Assembly: GCA_035297145.1 (NCBI GenBank)
Contig: DATGZN010000098.1
Span: 1-16,495, forward strand
Direction of reading: 5' to 3'
DNA length: 16,495 nucleotides
Source of the DNA: QHXW01 sp035297145
GTDB taxonomy: Bacteria; Acidobacteriota; Terriglobia; Bryobacterales; Bryobacteraceae
Position numbers and translations under genes: made by a program. Of the stretch, positions 1 to 8,058 are shown one piece after another; the first letter of the stretch is position 1; every line of letters begins with the position of its first letter. The notes beneath the pieces were generated by a model that worked only from the letters and a program-made list of their open reading frames with translations, was not told the DNA's origin and did no database searches.

Positions 1-134
1 GACAGGGCCGACGGACTCTCCCCAGCTTGCATCCGCCGGACGGCCGCCGCCTTGAACTTCGGGCTAAAAACTCGGCTCTTCTTCATCAGGTTCAGTTCTC
101 CATTCAGTGTAGAACTGTCCCTGATTTCTCTGTC

Positions 135-587
135 TCAGTCCAAGGGCGCACTCCACTCCCTGCTCCGAAGCGTAACGAACTCGGAAAGGCTGTCGGCCCT
201 ACGCCGCTCCAGCGTGTCACACAACCAGTGGCATGTCTGTTCGAGAATGAACTTCGTTGATACGAGATCCCGAAAAGGCTTCAGTTGACCCATTGAGTCG
301 ACCAAAGTTTTGATCGGTTGAAAGGCCGGCCCTATCCACCCTACCCGCATCGACGCTGAAACCCAAAAGACGCCGGCGGTTTCGCCTAAAGGATCGACTT
401 CAAATACGAACCTACCTTCCGAAAGGATATCGTCGGGGCGAATGGTTTCAGCCGGATGCACATCCGGCGCCTGGGCTGTGGGATCTCGAATAGTGCGGAG
501 ACATTGAACCGTACCGGGGATTTCTTGGGCACGCTCGTCAAATCGCTTTGCTGCCTTTGGGTGAAAACTCAATTCTGGCAAATCCAC
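135..587 (-). CDS. Hypothetical protein, 150 aa
   Basis: I do not recognise this family. The frame opens with a GTG codon preceded by AGGA about seven bases upstream on the minus strand, a plausible ribosome binding site. The product is soluble, with no signal peptide and no membrane segment. Its composition is protein-like throughout: a mixed N-terminal part, a central beta-rich stretch around residues 58-82 (FVFEVDPLGETAGVFWVSA) and a C-terminal helical part with H, C and W residues near 118-125. No catalytic motif stands out. It is isolated, with a long gap upstream and the window edge downstream, so no operon context helps. It could be a small accessory-region protein such as an immunity or regulatory factor, but nothing in the sequence shows this. 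I am fairly confident that it is coding and have no view on its role. Confidence 0.55.
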   Translation of the reverse strand: MDLPELSFHPKAAKRFDERAQEIPGTVQCLRTIRDPTAQAPDVHPAETIRPDDILSEGRFVFEVDPLGETAGVFWVSASMRVGWIGPAFQPIKTLVDSMGQLKPFRDLVSTKFILEQTCHWLCDTLERRRADSLSEFVTLRSREWSAPLD

Positions 588-1216
588 AATGTTCCTAGAG
601 GGTATCGAAGCACGGAGTTGAAGTGAAGGGCAACATCAGCGCGAATGGTTCAAGGGCGATGAGTGACGCGGAAGTCAGGTTTCGCGGTGGGGCCGGCACA
701 GGCTGAGAAGCTGCCTTCGCCAAACTGATCGCGTTTCAGGCGGATCCAGCTTAATTGGGATTCGATGACGGGGGTGACGACGGCCGGCTTCGCCTTGGTT
801 GCCGTCCCGAGCTGTCCTGAACGGGACTCGATCATGCGTCGAGGGTCATGAGGTCCAACGTGTGGACAAATTTGACATGAACAAAAACGATGCCCCGTCG
901 ATTTCGGAGAGGTGACGACGCGTCGCCGATTCTCCAATCCGGACCGTATTTCTTTCCGGCGCCATCCGGTGGGTGCTCCCGTTGTTCACCGCAGTCGAAA
1001 GCACGCCCGTCCGACATCGATCCTCGACAGTAGCCACCCCCCGCTCTACCGAGACGAATCGATACGCCGGCCTTCGAGGTTTTCCTAATCTCCGACTAAT
1101 CCAGCCGGCCAAACCACGCCGTTTTTCAACCATTCGGGCGAGAGTTGTTCGCCAGGTTCTCTGTAGGCGCAATTGTTTCAGCAAACGCGCGCCGGTCTAA
1201 GCCATTACGTCGTTCG
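588..1216. other. Gap of 629 bp without a convincing gene
   Basis: I see no recognisable gene here on either strand. On the minus strand a 61-codon frame starts at an ATG at 835 and ends at 650. It overlaps by ATGA the end of another minus frame (832-1017), the spacing of translationally coupled genes. Neither product resembles a known family, and neither shows a clear ribosome binding site or a convincing composition, so I do not call them genes. The longer minus frame 846-1184 is arginine-rich and looks like a chance frame. No transfer RNA, terminator or insertion-sequence end was recognised. Confidence 0.4.
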
Positions 1217-1438
1217 TTACCTTCGCCCAGCCCAAGGAATCGCTGGCTGCTGGCGTGTTGCTGGTGAAACCTTGTTGTCTGTTCGAACTACGAATGACCC
1301 GGATGTTCCCAGGGCGCCGATTAGCTCGTTGAACTCTTGATCTGTAAAGTCTGGAAATCTTAGCTGAACCTGACTTGTGAGGTCGGCGACTGTGTATCGA
1401 CCGGGTGGCTTGCCGAAGTTACCTGGTAACCGGCCCAA
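1217..1438 (-). CDS. Small hypothetical ORF, probably partial or decayed
   Basis: This short minus-strand frame can only start with TTG at 1438 in its core. The same frame stays open upstream to about 1531, and the added residues (HWVAASFHWEPAVVNALG) also look like real protein. There is no ATG or GTG in the extension, which suggests a gene that lost its 5' end or a start I cannot identify. The core (residues 14-48, TVADLTSQVQLRFPDFTD and following) alternates charged and hydrophobic residues like a small helical, perhaps winged-helix, domain. No family is recognised. It lies downstream of the PIN-domain gene on the same strand, about 155-250 bases away, and could be the tail of a former operon partner. 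Confidence 0.35.
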   Translation of the reverse strand: MGRLPGNFGKPPGRYTVADLTSQVQLRFPDFTDQEFNELIGALGTSGSFVVRTDNKVSPATRQQPAIPWAGRR

Positions 1439-1685
1439 TGCGTTGACGACGGCCGGTTCCCAATGGAACGAAGCGGCTACCCAATGTGCCGTTCGGGCTG
1501 CTTTTGCCGGAGCTGGCAGATTACCAGCGAGTTAATCAAGACTTCTACGGAAGGCTCAAAAGCGGCCCTACGCTGAACATTTCTTTCGTTGCCAAAGGCT
1601 GAAAGACGTATGGCCACCCTGAGCATTCCCGCGGCGTGGGCTCGGCGTGGTTCTTTGACCCGCGCACGCCACAGGCCGTTGAGAT

Positions 1686-2930
1686 TCACAGGCTGGAACC
1701 CGAAGCAAATGTTGGTCGGCCACTGGGTAAGCCCCACCGTCCAGGGGTGAACTCAATGAACTGACCACTCTCACGCATTCGTCGCTGAATGTACAGAGGA
1801 AGATTCGCTGAACGTGTCTCGTACCCTTGTGACCGCATCATGGACGCGATTTCTCCGGCAGATAGCGGCACTTTGCTGATGAGACATATCGACCGAGCGA
1901 ACTGTAGTGCTGAACGGCGTCGGCGTGTGGGAGGGAGTGCTGCCACAATTTCTAAGTGCTTTTGAGTGGCGGTCTCGTGATGTTGAAGGTATTGTAACGC
2001 CATAGTCTCGATTGCATTGACGAGACCCGGTGTCGTTGCCTCGACGAAGGTGCGAAACCTGTGCCACGTTTCGGTAATCTTGGCCCTGCTTTTTGGATGG
2101 ATAATCGCGGCTGCAATCGCTCCTGCCATCACGATCTTCAACCACATCGGGAAATCGCCGATGGCCTTCAGCGACTTCTCCACAAGTAGATAAGCGCCGC
2201 GCAATGAGGCGAAGCTGATTGTTAGAACGAGCCCCGAAGTTACTGAGATTCCGACCGAGACGCTCGTCGCACGCGCGTACTCGCGAAGGGCGATAGTTGG
2301 TGATCCTTGAATTACCGGGAGGCTCATCTTTCGCAAGTGGGAATCCCGCGAATAAACACCGTCTGCGCCAAGTTCATCGTAAACCTGTTTATATGGCACA
2401 TCGTCAGGATCGATTGCTGAGACTTCGATGGCGTTGCTCGCAGGCTGATATAAATGTATCCGGGCACGAATCTCGAGCCAGCACGCCCAAACCTCTAGAG
2501 TGGTCCTACCAGTCTCGCGGGCAATTCGATCAATATGCTCCTCGATCTCCGACTCCAGGAACTGGGGCGCAAGCGCTACAACCACGCCGGAATCGATCAC
2601 CTCTTGGAGAGAAGAGCGTGCGGCCAGGTTTCGCCTCTTTAGCAGCCATCGGATTTCCTCTTGAACGATGTTCGCGTCGATTACCAGTTCGATCCGTATC
2701 AATTGGCGTGCGAACGGCGCTAGCCAAGGAATGCCCTGAAGGAGCGAGCGAAGGTTCAAAAGCGTGTCCGACCGGAAGATCGCTTCGAACGTCGTAGGTC
2801 CATTCCCAGCAGTGTAGTCGGTGGCAGCGGGCCGGAACATCCTCTTCAGAATAGCCCAGACAGCACTCTGCGAGGACGTTAGAACGGTACGAGGTGTGCC
2901 TGCCCACGAATTCTTACACTGCTTCGACAT
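1686..2930 (-). CDS. PIN-domain protein with membrane segments and C-terminal winged helix
   Basis: A 414-aa protein whose parts point to a membrane-linked RNase-like protein. A PIN-like nuclease domain spans about residues 78-215. The first acidic residue sits in a strand (ELVIDANIV, D85), acidic residues lie around E127-E131, the cluster DPDD at 174-177 follows, and D196 lies in YSRDSHLRK, in the order expected for a metal-binding PIN site. Hydrophobic segments at about 225-250 and 262-278 look like one or two membrane helices. The C-terminus (about 352-400, PLSAGEIASMMRSQGY to GRWGL) resembles a HARE-HTH-type winged helix. Known PIN domains are mostly single-strand RNases, often toxins; no adjacent antitoxin is obvious. 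The start is the ATG at 2930, with no strong ribosome site; a second ATG at 2840 is possible. The substrate is unknown. Confidence is good for PIN and moderate for the rest. Confidence 0.7.
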   Translation of the reverse strand: MSKQCKNSWAGTPRTVLTSSQSAVWAILKRMFRPAATDYTAGNGPTTFEAIFRSDTLLNLRSLLQGIPWLAPFARQLIRIELVIDANIVQEEIRWLLKRRNLAARSSLQEVIDSGVVVALAPQFLESEIEEHIDRIARETGRTTLEVWACWLEIRARIHLYQPASNAIEVSAIDPDDVPYKQVYDELGADGVYSRDSHLRKMSLPVIQGSPTIALREYARATSVSVGISVTSGLVLTISFASLRGAYLLVEKSLKAIGDFPMWLKIVMAGAIAAAIIHPKSRAKITETWHRFRTFVEATTPGLVNAIETMALQYLQHHETATQKHLEIVAALPPTRRRRSALQFARSICLISKVPLSAGEIASMMRSQGYETRSANLPLYIQRRMRESGQFIEFTPGRWGLPSGRPTFASGSSL

Positions 2931-3023
2931 TTACGAGAAATATGTAGCGGATCCAACGGTTTCGGTACTCAAACTGACCCAGAGGGCTACGATCCTTTCG
3001 ACCGAGCGCAGGATGACGCGGAG

Positions 3024-3236
3024 TTGGCAAATGCGGCGGATTGGCTCGGTGAATCGGATGCCGAGTCGGTACTGCATCATGACAGCGGAGCAGCTGGTTC
3101 GCTTCATGAAACATTCATCCGTTACCTTCAGTACTTCCGTGCTGTCACGCCAGATCTAAAGGTGACGTTCCATGGTGAATTGCTCTTGCAACAGAGTGCG
3201 ATCAAGCGAGCTCTCGAGTTGAGACGACAAGGTTAA
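3024..3236 (+). CDS. Small hypothetical ORF, start uncertain
   Basis: The C-terminal 70 residues read as a convincing soluble helical protein, acidic at first and then basic, ending in KRALELRRQG. The only usual start in the core is TTG at 3024. The frame is open back to 2883, and the segment before the TTG (TDPEGYDPFDRAQDDAEL) also looks coded, but no ATG or GTG exists in it. The gene therefore starts at a rare codon or has lost its 5' end. It is divergent from the PIN gene, whose start at 2930 lies inside the extended frame. No family is recognised. It may be a remnant linked to the coding-like stretch just downstream, which lies in a different frame. Confidence 0.4.
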   Translation: MANAADWLGESDAESVLHHDSGAAGSLHETFIRYLQYFRAVTPDLKVTFHGELLLQQSAIKRALELRRQG

Positions 3237-3280
3237 GGCGCGTTGTCGAGCGACGACCTGCGCGTCGTGCACTCAGCAGA

Positions 3281-3385
3281 GGGAATACAATTTCTTCGTT
3301 TGAGCCTGGCATCATTTCAGACTACTTTGCGGCTGACGCCGAAGCGTTTACGAATCTTCTGCGCGGGCGGTTACTAAAGCGCCTT
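3281..3385 (+). pseudogene. Coding-like fragment, possible gene remnant
   Basis: In the frame starting at 3281 the plus strand reads a protein-like stretch (EPGIISDYFAADAEAFTN, then LLRGRLLKRL). It has no start codon and runs into the antisense of the DUF5677-like gene's 3' end. Amino-acid balance is much better than in the other two plus frames. It may be the leftover of a gene cut at about 3375, or a frameshifted continuation of the small ORF that ends at 3236. No homology is recognised and chance is not excluded. Confidence 0.25.
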
Positions 3386-4207
3386 GCAGGCAGCGACGTA
3401 TGCATCGTTGGGGCCGCTGCGTATGCGTTCCTGCATGCCGAGCCCCGCCATCTCGTCGTAGAGCGAAACGCACCGGAGCACGCTTGCTGCGGCGACAAGT
3501 GCATCGTCAAGATGCTTCCATGATGGAGCCATGATGGCGTTCATCTCTTGGTCCAGGCTTGCTATGACGCCGGCGATGTCCATATGGTGCATCGAGGAAG
3601 CGTGCCGGTAGAATGTCTTGTAGAGCGAAATGCCGTTATCTTTCAGGCCATCGGCCTCCATCTGTTGTTTCCAAAGCTGTTCGGCCTCTTTCGCACGCTC
3701 ATGGATGGAAACCCTGCACCACTCATTCCGCGGGCGCGTTTTATCGCGGCCGGAAACGAATCGCGGCAGAACACGATTGTAATTGGCTATCATCTCATCG
3801 TAGCGCTCCTTCGGGAACGCATTCTGCTGCTCCTCGGTCATCTCATCGTAAAGCTGCTTTTGCTGAATGATGTTGTAGTCGAGGAAATCCCCTAAATCCT
3901 CAGGGTGGTTCTTCAGCCAGAGGATATTCAGCTCGATCTCGTATATGCTGCGGCCGATCTTCACCGCGTCCTGGCCGTAGCCGTTCAGGACGAGGGTCAG
4001 GAGCGCCCCGTAGCTGTTCGTGGCAGCGGCGACCATTCTGCCAACAATTTGCAGAAGGTGCCCCTCCACGGGCGCTCTGATCATGTCGCTGACGATCGGA
4101 GCGAGCTTGGCAGCACAGTCGAAAAACAATTTATATTTGGTGTAAACGGGCTGCCAGAATTCGGGAAAGCCGGCAGCGATGACCTCGGGTTGGTCCATGG
4201 AGGTCAT
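3374..4207 (-). CDS. DUF5677-like protein
   Basis: A predicted soluble, almost wholly helical protein of 277 aa. The central pattern (RSIYEIELNILWL at about 86-98) and the later YRHASSMHHMD at about 200-210 fit my memory of the uncharacterised DUF5677 family, which has a conserved arginine/glutamate helix and a downstream histidine helix. The layout recalls HEPN-like four-helix folds, but that is inference. I chose the ATG at 4207 because AGGA lies seven bases before it. The frame is open far upstream, and the stretch from a GTG at 4354 (KAVELFAKEKDVAEAFFDQ) also looks coded, so a 326-aa form is possible. It is divergent from the muramidase gene. Function is unknown; proteins of this type often sit in accessory regions. 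Confidence 0.65.
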   Translation of the reverse strand: MTSMDQPEVIAAGFPEFWQPVYTKYKLFFDCAAKLAPIVSDMIRAPVEGHLLQIVGRMVAAATNSYGALLTLVLNGYGQDAVKIGRSIYEIELNILWLKNHPEDLGDFLDYNIIQQKQLYDEMTEEQQNAFPKERYDEMIANYNRVLPRFVSGRDKTRPRNEWCRVSIHERAKEAEQLWKQQMEADGLKDNGISLYKTFYRHASSMHHMDIAGVIASLDQEMNAIMAPSWKHLDDALVAAASVLRCVSLYDEMAGLGMQERIRSGPNDAYVAACKAL

Positions 4208-4400
4208 TGTGGCATCCTGCGAATAAAAGGGCGATCTTGTGGCTGGCCGCTTGCTCAGCAGTTGGCTTCGTCTGTTCCAAACCGCTGTAGTAATCTGATC
4301 GAAGAATGCTTCAGCAACGTCCTTCTCCTTTGCGAACAGTTCAACAGCCTTCACAAAATATTTGCGTCCAAGCGTTCCGGCGATCCACGGGTGCCATCCG

Positions 4401-4967
4401 ATGTCTCTGACAGCCACACTACCGAAGCGGGCGCGCGTCCGTCGATCGAAGTCACAACGAATTTTGCCGAGGCGAGTGGGACTGCTTCTCCTCTTGGCTG
4501 GAGGAATCGGGGTGGCCGCAGTCGTGCTACAGGCTCGATACACGATCACCCTGCAATCACCAGTGCGCATCCGATTCCAGTGGCCTCTGGTCATTGCGCC
4601 AAGAGATTCGGCAGAGGAAGCAGGCGCGGCCCAAGCCGATCAACTTGGACGCAGGTTGACGGCGTACCAGCAGTACGCTTGCAACAAATTCGGGTCGGCA
4701 TGCCGCATCGCGTTGGCGGTGCAACGTGCCGAAAACCCGCGCGGTGCCTGCGAGACCTATCATTACAACTCCGACGGCACGCTCGATTGGGGCTACTTCC
4801 AGATCAACACGGTGCACTTGAAACGCGCAGGAGTCAATCTTCGAGACCTGCTGGACTGCAAAGCGAACATCGACTTCGCGTACCAGCTATATACCGAGAG
4901 GGGCTTTGAACCGTGGACCACGTTCAACAGCGGCGCGTATCGTCAATTCCTGAAAAACTCTGATTGA
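4401..4967 (+). CDS. Membrane-anchored lysozyme/SLT-type muramidase
   Basis: A 188-aa protein likely to cut peptidoglycan glycan strands in the periplasm. Residues 1-25 are basic, and a single hydrophobic segment follows at about 26-44 (VGLLLLLAGGIGVAAVV), so it is probably anchored or exported by an uncleaved signal. The lysozyme-like transglycosylase domain spans about 86-186. It has the likely catalytic glutamate E111 in AVQRAEN, the family signature DWGYFQIN at 129-136, and WTTFNSGAY near the end, matching the usual W-x-x-(Y/F)-N-x-G motif. Several cysteines (about 94, 101, 117, 153) may form disulfides. The ATG at 4401 was chosen over one 39 bases upstream because the protein then begins directly before the basic and hydrophobic segment. 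It stands alone and could act in wall remodelling. Whether it is lytic or hydrolytic is not visible. Confidence 0.75.
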   Translation: MSLTATLPKRARVRRSKSQRILPRRVGLLLLLAGGIGVAAVVLQARYTITLQSPVRIRFQWPLVIAPRDSAEEAGAAQADQLGRRLTAYQQYACNKFGSACRIALAVQRAENPRGACETYHYNSDGTLDWGYFQINTVHLKRAGVNLRDLLDCKANIDFAYQLYTERGFEPWTTFNSGAYRQFLKNSD

Positions 4968-5403
4968 TGCTCCGCCGGACGGCCCGGCACGTTGGCGAAC
5001 CTAATCAGAGGTACTGGAAAGTCGGCCCGCGTTCGCTTTCGAATGCCGCGCCGGCCGCTAACGCCGACGGCACATCTAAATCTGGACGCACCCGGCCTCA
5101 AAAGCACACTTGTTCGATGTCGAACGTTTCGACTGTAGCCATCACCGTAGCCGAGCCGGCGGACATCGGCGGAATTCATGGACGATTTGAACCGGAGCTG
5201 CCTCGCAAAACATTGACAATGGACGCCGACGGAAACAGTGGACGGCGAGCCTTGGAATTACGAACCTGAAGGCGGCCATATCCCGCGTTTATCTTTTCTC
5301 AGCCGGCATACTTGCTCCTGAGGTGACACCTTCCGAGTGGCGCGTCAACCATTCCTTATCCGCTTCGTGATCGAATACGGTGCCCGCCAGGATACCTGTA
5401 GGA
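4968..5403. other. Intergenic stretch without a gene
   Basis: I see no credible coding frame between the muramidase stop and the promoter of the BACON-domain protein. A small GC-rich hairpin (GCCGG, five-base loop, CCGGC) sits at 4974-4988 right after the muramidase stop. It lacks a T-run, so it is at best a weak terminator. The overlapping frames in this stretch have random-looking composition. Confidence 0.5.
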
Positions 5404-5432
5404 TTGTACGCAGAGGCACTGGGGTATATATT
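5404..5432 (+). promoter_or_regulatory. Candidate sigma-70 promoter for the BACON-domain protein
   Basis: TTGTAC at 5404-5409 and TATATT at 5427-5432 are separated by 17 bases. The -10 matches the consensus at five of six positions, while the -35 is weak. The predicted transcript start near 5439 leaves a short leader of about 30 bases carrying the ribosome site. Confidence 0.4.
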
Positions 5433-5456
5433 GGCCTTGCTCCGGAGCACGAAGAT

Positions 5457-5461
5457 GGAGG
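5457..5461 (+). promoter_or_regulatory. Strong ribosome binding site GGAGG
   Basis: GGAGG lies six bases before the ATG at 5468. It fixes the start of the 748-aa secreted protein and is the best ribosome site in the window. Confidence 0.7.
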
Positions 5462-5467
5462 TGAGCG

Positions 5468-7714
5468 ATGGTGTGGTGTATTTTCTATGGCGGCAAACCG
5501 TTGCGTCTGGCGATAGCCGCCGGTATAGCGATGTGGGCGCTCGAAGGTATAGCGGCCTTCGCCCAAACTCCGACGTGTAATGGGAAGAATGTGTATCCGT
5601 GTTCCGTCGGGGGTACACTGCTTGTGCTCAGTAAGCCCGTAGACTATACACTCAACTTTGGTAGCGGCATAAGCGCCGGAGGGGGCGGCACGGCCTCGGT
5701 TCTCAGTGATCCGAAGAACCCTGGGTTCGCTGCGACAGCCACAGTCGCCCTACAAGCTTTTGGTCCCGTGCTTCCTTCGCTCACGAATTACACATTTAGC
5801 CTTGCGTCGGTCGGTGACCAGCCGACCATCGCCGGTGTGAGCGCCTCCATTGCCTGTGGCGTCACCGGAGCTGCAGCCTACAGCTTCACTCTTGTGACAC
5901 CAGGGGGTCCCCTCGTGTTGAAATGCCCCCACATGGCTGGCTCGGGCACTACCGTAACGGTCAAAGGTCAGATTAGCTTTGCCCCGCAGAAATCATTTGC
6001 GCTGGCCCTCACGCTTTCGGGGATGGCCCGTTCGGCTAGTGACATGCTGACGCTTGGCGCCGTGTCGGCTCAAGTTCAAATCCCCTGCGGCTCCACCGTG
6101 AGCCCCAGTGCACAGGCGTTTAGCCCTTCAGGAGGAAGCGGGAACGTTAACATCACGATCGGCCCGGGCTGTGCGTGGGGAGTCTCCGGCATTCCGAGCT
6201 GGGTGACGCCTACCAACGGGGCCTCTGGTACCGGCAATGGAAAGTTTAGTTATCAGGTTGCGGCCGATGCAGGGGCTGACCGCACCGCCAACATGACGGT
6301 TGCGAACATTTCCGTCGCTCTGGAGCAGGAGGCAGCTTCCATCCCCGGCCTGGTTCCCGTTGGCTCGCTGGCGCAGTTGGCGTCGGAGGGAGGGTGGAAC
6401 TTTGAGCTGGATGCCGTCAACCTGGGCAGTGCGGCGGCGACGGTGCGCCTGGATTTTACGGATGGGAACGGAAGCCCGCTGCTCCTGCCGCTGACGTTTC
6501 CGCAACTGGCGCCGGCGCCCACGCCGGAGCTGGCCGCAACGCTCGATCGCACCATCAAACCGAACGCACGGATCGTCATCGATAGTCCTGGGCCGGCGAG
6601 TGGGCCTACGGCGCTGCTAGGATCCGGGCAACTGCTGAGCACCGGGAGCGTGAGCGGGTTCGAAATCTTCAGTTATCCCGCATTGCAATGGAACGCGCTG
6701 GTACCGCTCGAGACGCGCAACGCAAGCACGTATTATCTTCCTTTCGACAACACGGGCGTGCTGGCCACCGGAGTGGCGCTCGCCAACATCACGGCATCGA
6801 ACACCAACATTCAGGTGACTATCCTCAACGACGCGGGAGCTCCAATCGGCACGGACGCGATCGATCTGACCGCGCAGGGATATCAACAGTTCATGCTCAA
6901 CGCGCGGTACGCACAAACAACAGACCTGCGTGGCACCATCCAATTCCACACCGCATCCGGCGGTCAAATCAGTGTGCTGGGCGTGCGCGCCAATGGCCCC
7001 GCGCTGACCACGCTGCCGGTGCTGTCGAATGTGGATTCTCCGGGAGGCTCGATCTCCCAGGTCACCTACAACGGCGGATTTACCAGCACGTTTTATTTGG
7101 TAAACACGGGGGGCGCGCCCTCTTCGTTTACATTGAGTTTCTTCGATCAGAGCGGGAACCCAGAGAACGTGCCGCTGTCTTTGCCGCAGAGCGGAGCAGC
7201 GCAGTCGACGTCGGCTTTGACCCAGACCCTCGCCGCCGGACAGATGCTGCAAGTCGCTACGCAGGCGCAGGATGCGGCGGCAAACATCTCAGGGTCGGCA
7301 CAGCTTACGACAACCGGAAACATCAGTGGGTTCGAAATTTTCCGTTGGGATACGTACGGGCAGGAAGCCTCGGTTCCACTGGAGACGCGGACTCCCGGAA
7401 GCTTCGTGCTGGTCTTTGACAATACCGGCGGGCTGAACACGGGCGTTGCGCTGGCGAACGCGGGTGCATCGGCGGCCAACATCATGGCGAATATTTACAG
7501 CGACGAGGGCACCCTACTCCAGACTGCCACCATCAAACTTGCGGGACGTGCGCAAGATCTTTTCATGCTGCCCGATTTCGCCATGGGGTATCCGGTCACA
7601 GCGGGCAGGCGCGGGATGGTTCAGTTCGTCGTTCCGCCAACCGGCCCGATCGCCCTGATAGGCATCCGGACAAACGGCACGACTCTGACAACGGTACCCA
7701 TACTGACAAAGTAA
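5468..7714 (+). CDS. Secreted BACON-domain protein with two duplicated C-terminal modules
   Basis: A 748-aa exported protein. Residues 1-32 form a signal peptide, with a hydrophobic core followed by an AFAQ cleavage site. Residues 40-205 are a beta-rich domain with paired cysteines (about 37, 45, 130, 153) that I do not recognise. Residues 207-287 match a BACON-type beta-sandwich (CGSTVSPSAQAFSPSGG, then IPSWVTPTNGASGTG). Two related modules follow, about 296-522 and 524-748. They share GFEIF, VPLETR, FDNTG, TGVALAN and an ending of the type IGIRTNGTTLTTVPIL. BACON domains are known in secreted carbohydrate-binding or adhesive proteins; no enzyme motif is visible here. The likely role is surface binding or matrix, by inference. 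The gene is monocistronic, with its own promoter and a convergent neighbour downstream. Confidence 0.85.
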   Translation: MVWCIFYGGKPLRLAIAAGIAMWALEGIAAFAQTPTCNGKNVYPCSVGGTLLVLSKPVDYTLNFGSGISAGGGGTASVLSDPKNPGFAATATVALQAFGPVLPSLTNYTFSLASVGDQPTIAGVSASIACGVTGAAAYSFTLVTPGGPLVLKCPHMAGSGTTVTVKGQISFAPQKSFALALTLSGMARSASDMLTLGAVSAQVQIPCGSTVSPSAQAFSPSGGSGNVNITIGPGCAWGVSGIPSWVTPTNGASGTGNGKFSYQVAADAGADRTANMTVANISVALEQEAASIPGLVPVGSLAQLASEGGWNFELDAVNLGSAAATVRLDFTDGNGSPLLLPLTFPQLAPAPTPELAATLDRTIKPNARIVIDSPGPASGPTALLGSGQLLSTGSVSGFEIFSYPALQWNALVPLETRNASTYYLPFDNTGVLATGVALANITASNTNIQVTILNDAGAPIGTDAIDLTAQGYQQFMLNARYAQTTDLRGTIQFHTASGGQISVLGVRANGPALTTLPVLSNVDSPGGSISQVTYNGGFTSTFYLVNTGGAPSSFTLSFFDQSGNPENVPLSLPQSGAAQSTSALTQTLAAGQMLQVATQAQDAAANISGSAQLTTTGNISGFEIFRWDTYGQEASVPLETRTPGSFVLVFDNTGGLNTGVALANAGASAANIMANIYSDEGTLLQTATIKLAGRAQDLFMLPDFAMGYPVTAGRRGMVQFVVPPTGPIALIGIRTNGTTLTTVPILTK

Positions 7715-8058
7715 CCATCACGTATTCGATTGCTTCAGCTAGGCTAAGTCGAGGGCCATGCTTCTGAATTTCTTTGAAGAGTTTCGGCAGCGTGTGTTAC
7801 GACCGAAATAGCTTGCACTGCCAGTAACGGCGGAAATCTCTGATGGCACTGTTACTTCCCTAGAGTTGGCGGGACAGCTCCTGAATTGTCGGGGACGCGT
7901 ACAAAGCTCGGATGCCATTATGGTGGAGTCTGGCCCGCCCAGCTATGGAAGAGTGGCGCGTAACACAGGACTTAAGGACGCGACGTACGCTCCCGCATTG
8001 ATTCCTTGAAGGACACTCTGTGGAAGTTGGGTGGAGTAGAATTGTCCTTCGGGTTTGA
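7715..8058. other. Convergent intergenic region with a coding-like scrap
   Basis: This 344-bp gap separates two convergent genes. No T-run terminator is evident; AGTAAC and GTTACT around 7820-7853 form a weak inverted repeat. On the minus strand, from about 8070 to the stop at 7943, one frame reads a protein-like stretch (SLIKPEGQFYSTQLPQ, then AGAYVASLSPVLRATLP). It lacks a start of its own, since it continues out of the antisense and out-of-frame part of the 280-aa gene. It may be the 3' remnant of a lost gene or a frameshifted tail of that gene. Confidence 0.35.

Noticed and set aside
650..1017. Two small minus-strand ORFs overlapping by ATGA (832-1017 and 650-835)
   Set aside because: Composition is unconvincing, no ribosome site or family is seen, and the overlap can occur by chance.
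1686..3236. PIN gene and the adjacent small ORF as a classical toxin-antitoxin pair
   Set aside because: The genes are divergent, the small ORF lacks a DNA-binding antitoxin pattern, and the PIN protein is three times the usual toxin length.
32..4984. A 14-base direct repeat TCCGCCGGACGGCC at 32-45 and 4971-4984
   Set aside because: At this GC content a 14-base match in a 16-kb window is expected by chance, and the flanks do not match.
5289..5618. Minus-strand frame over the start of the BACON-domain gene
   Set aside because: It lies antisense to a promoter, a strong ribosome site and a clear signal peptide, and has no recognisable features.
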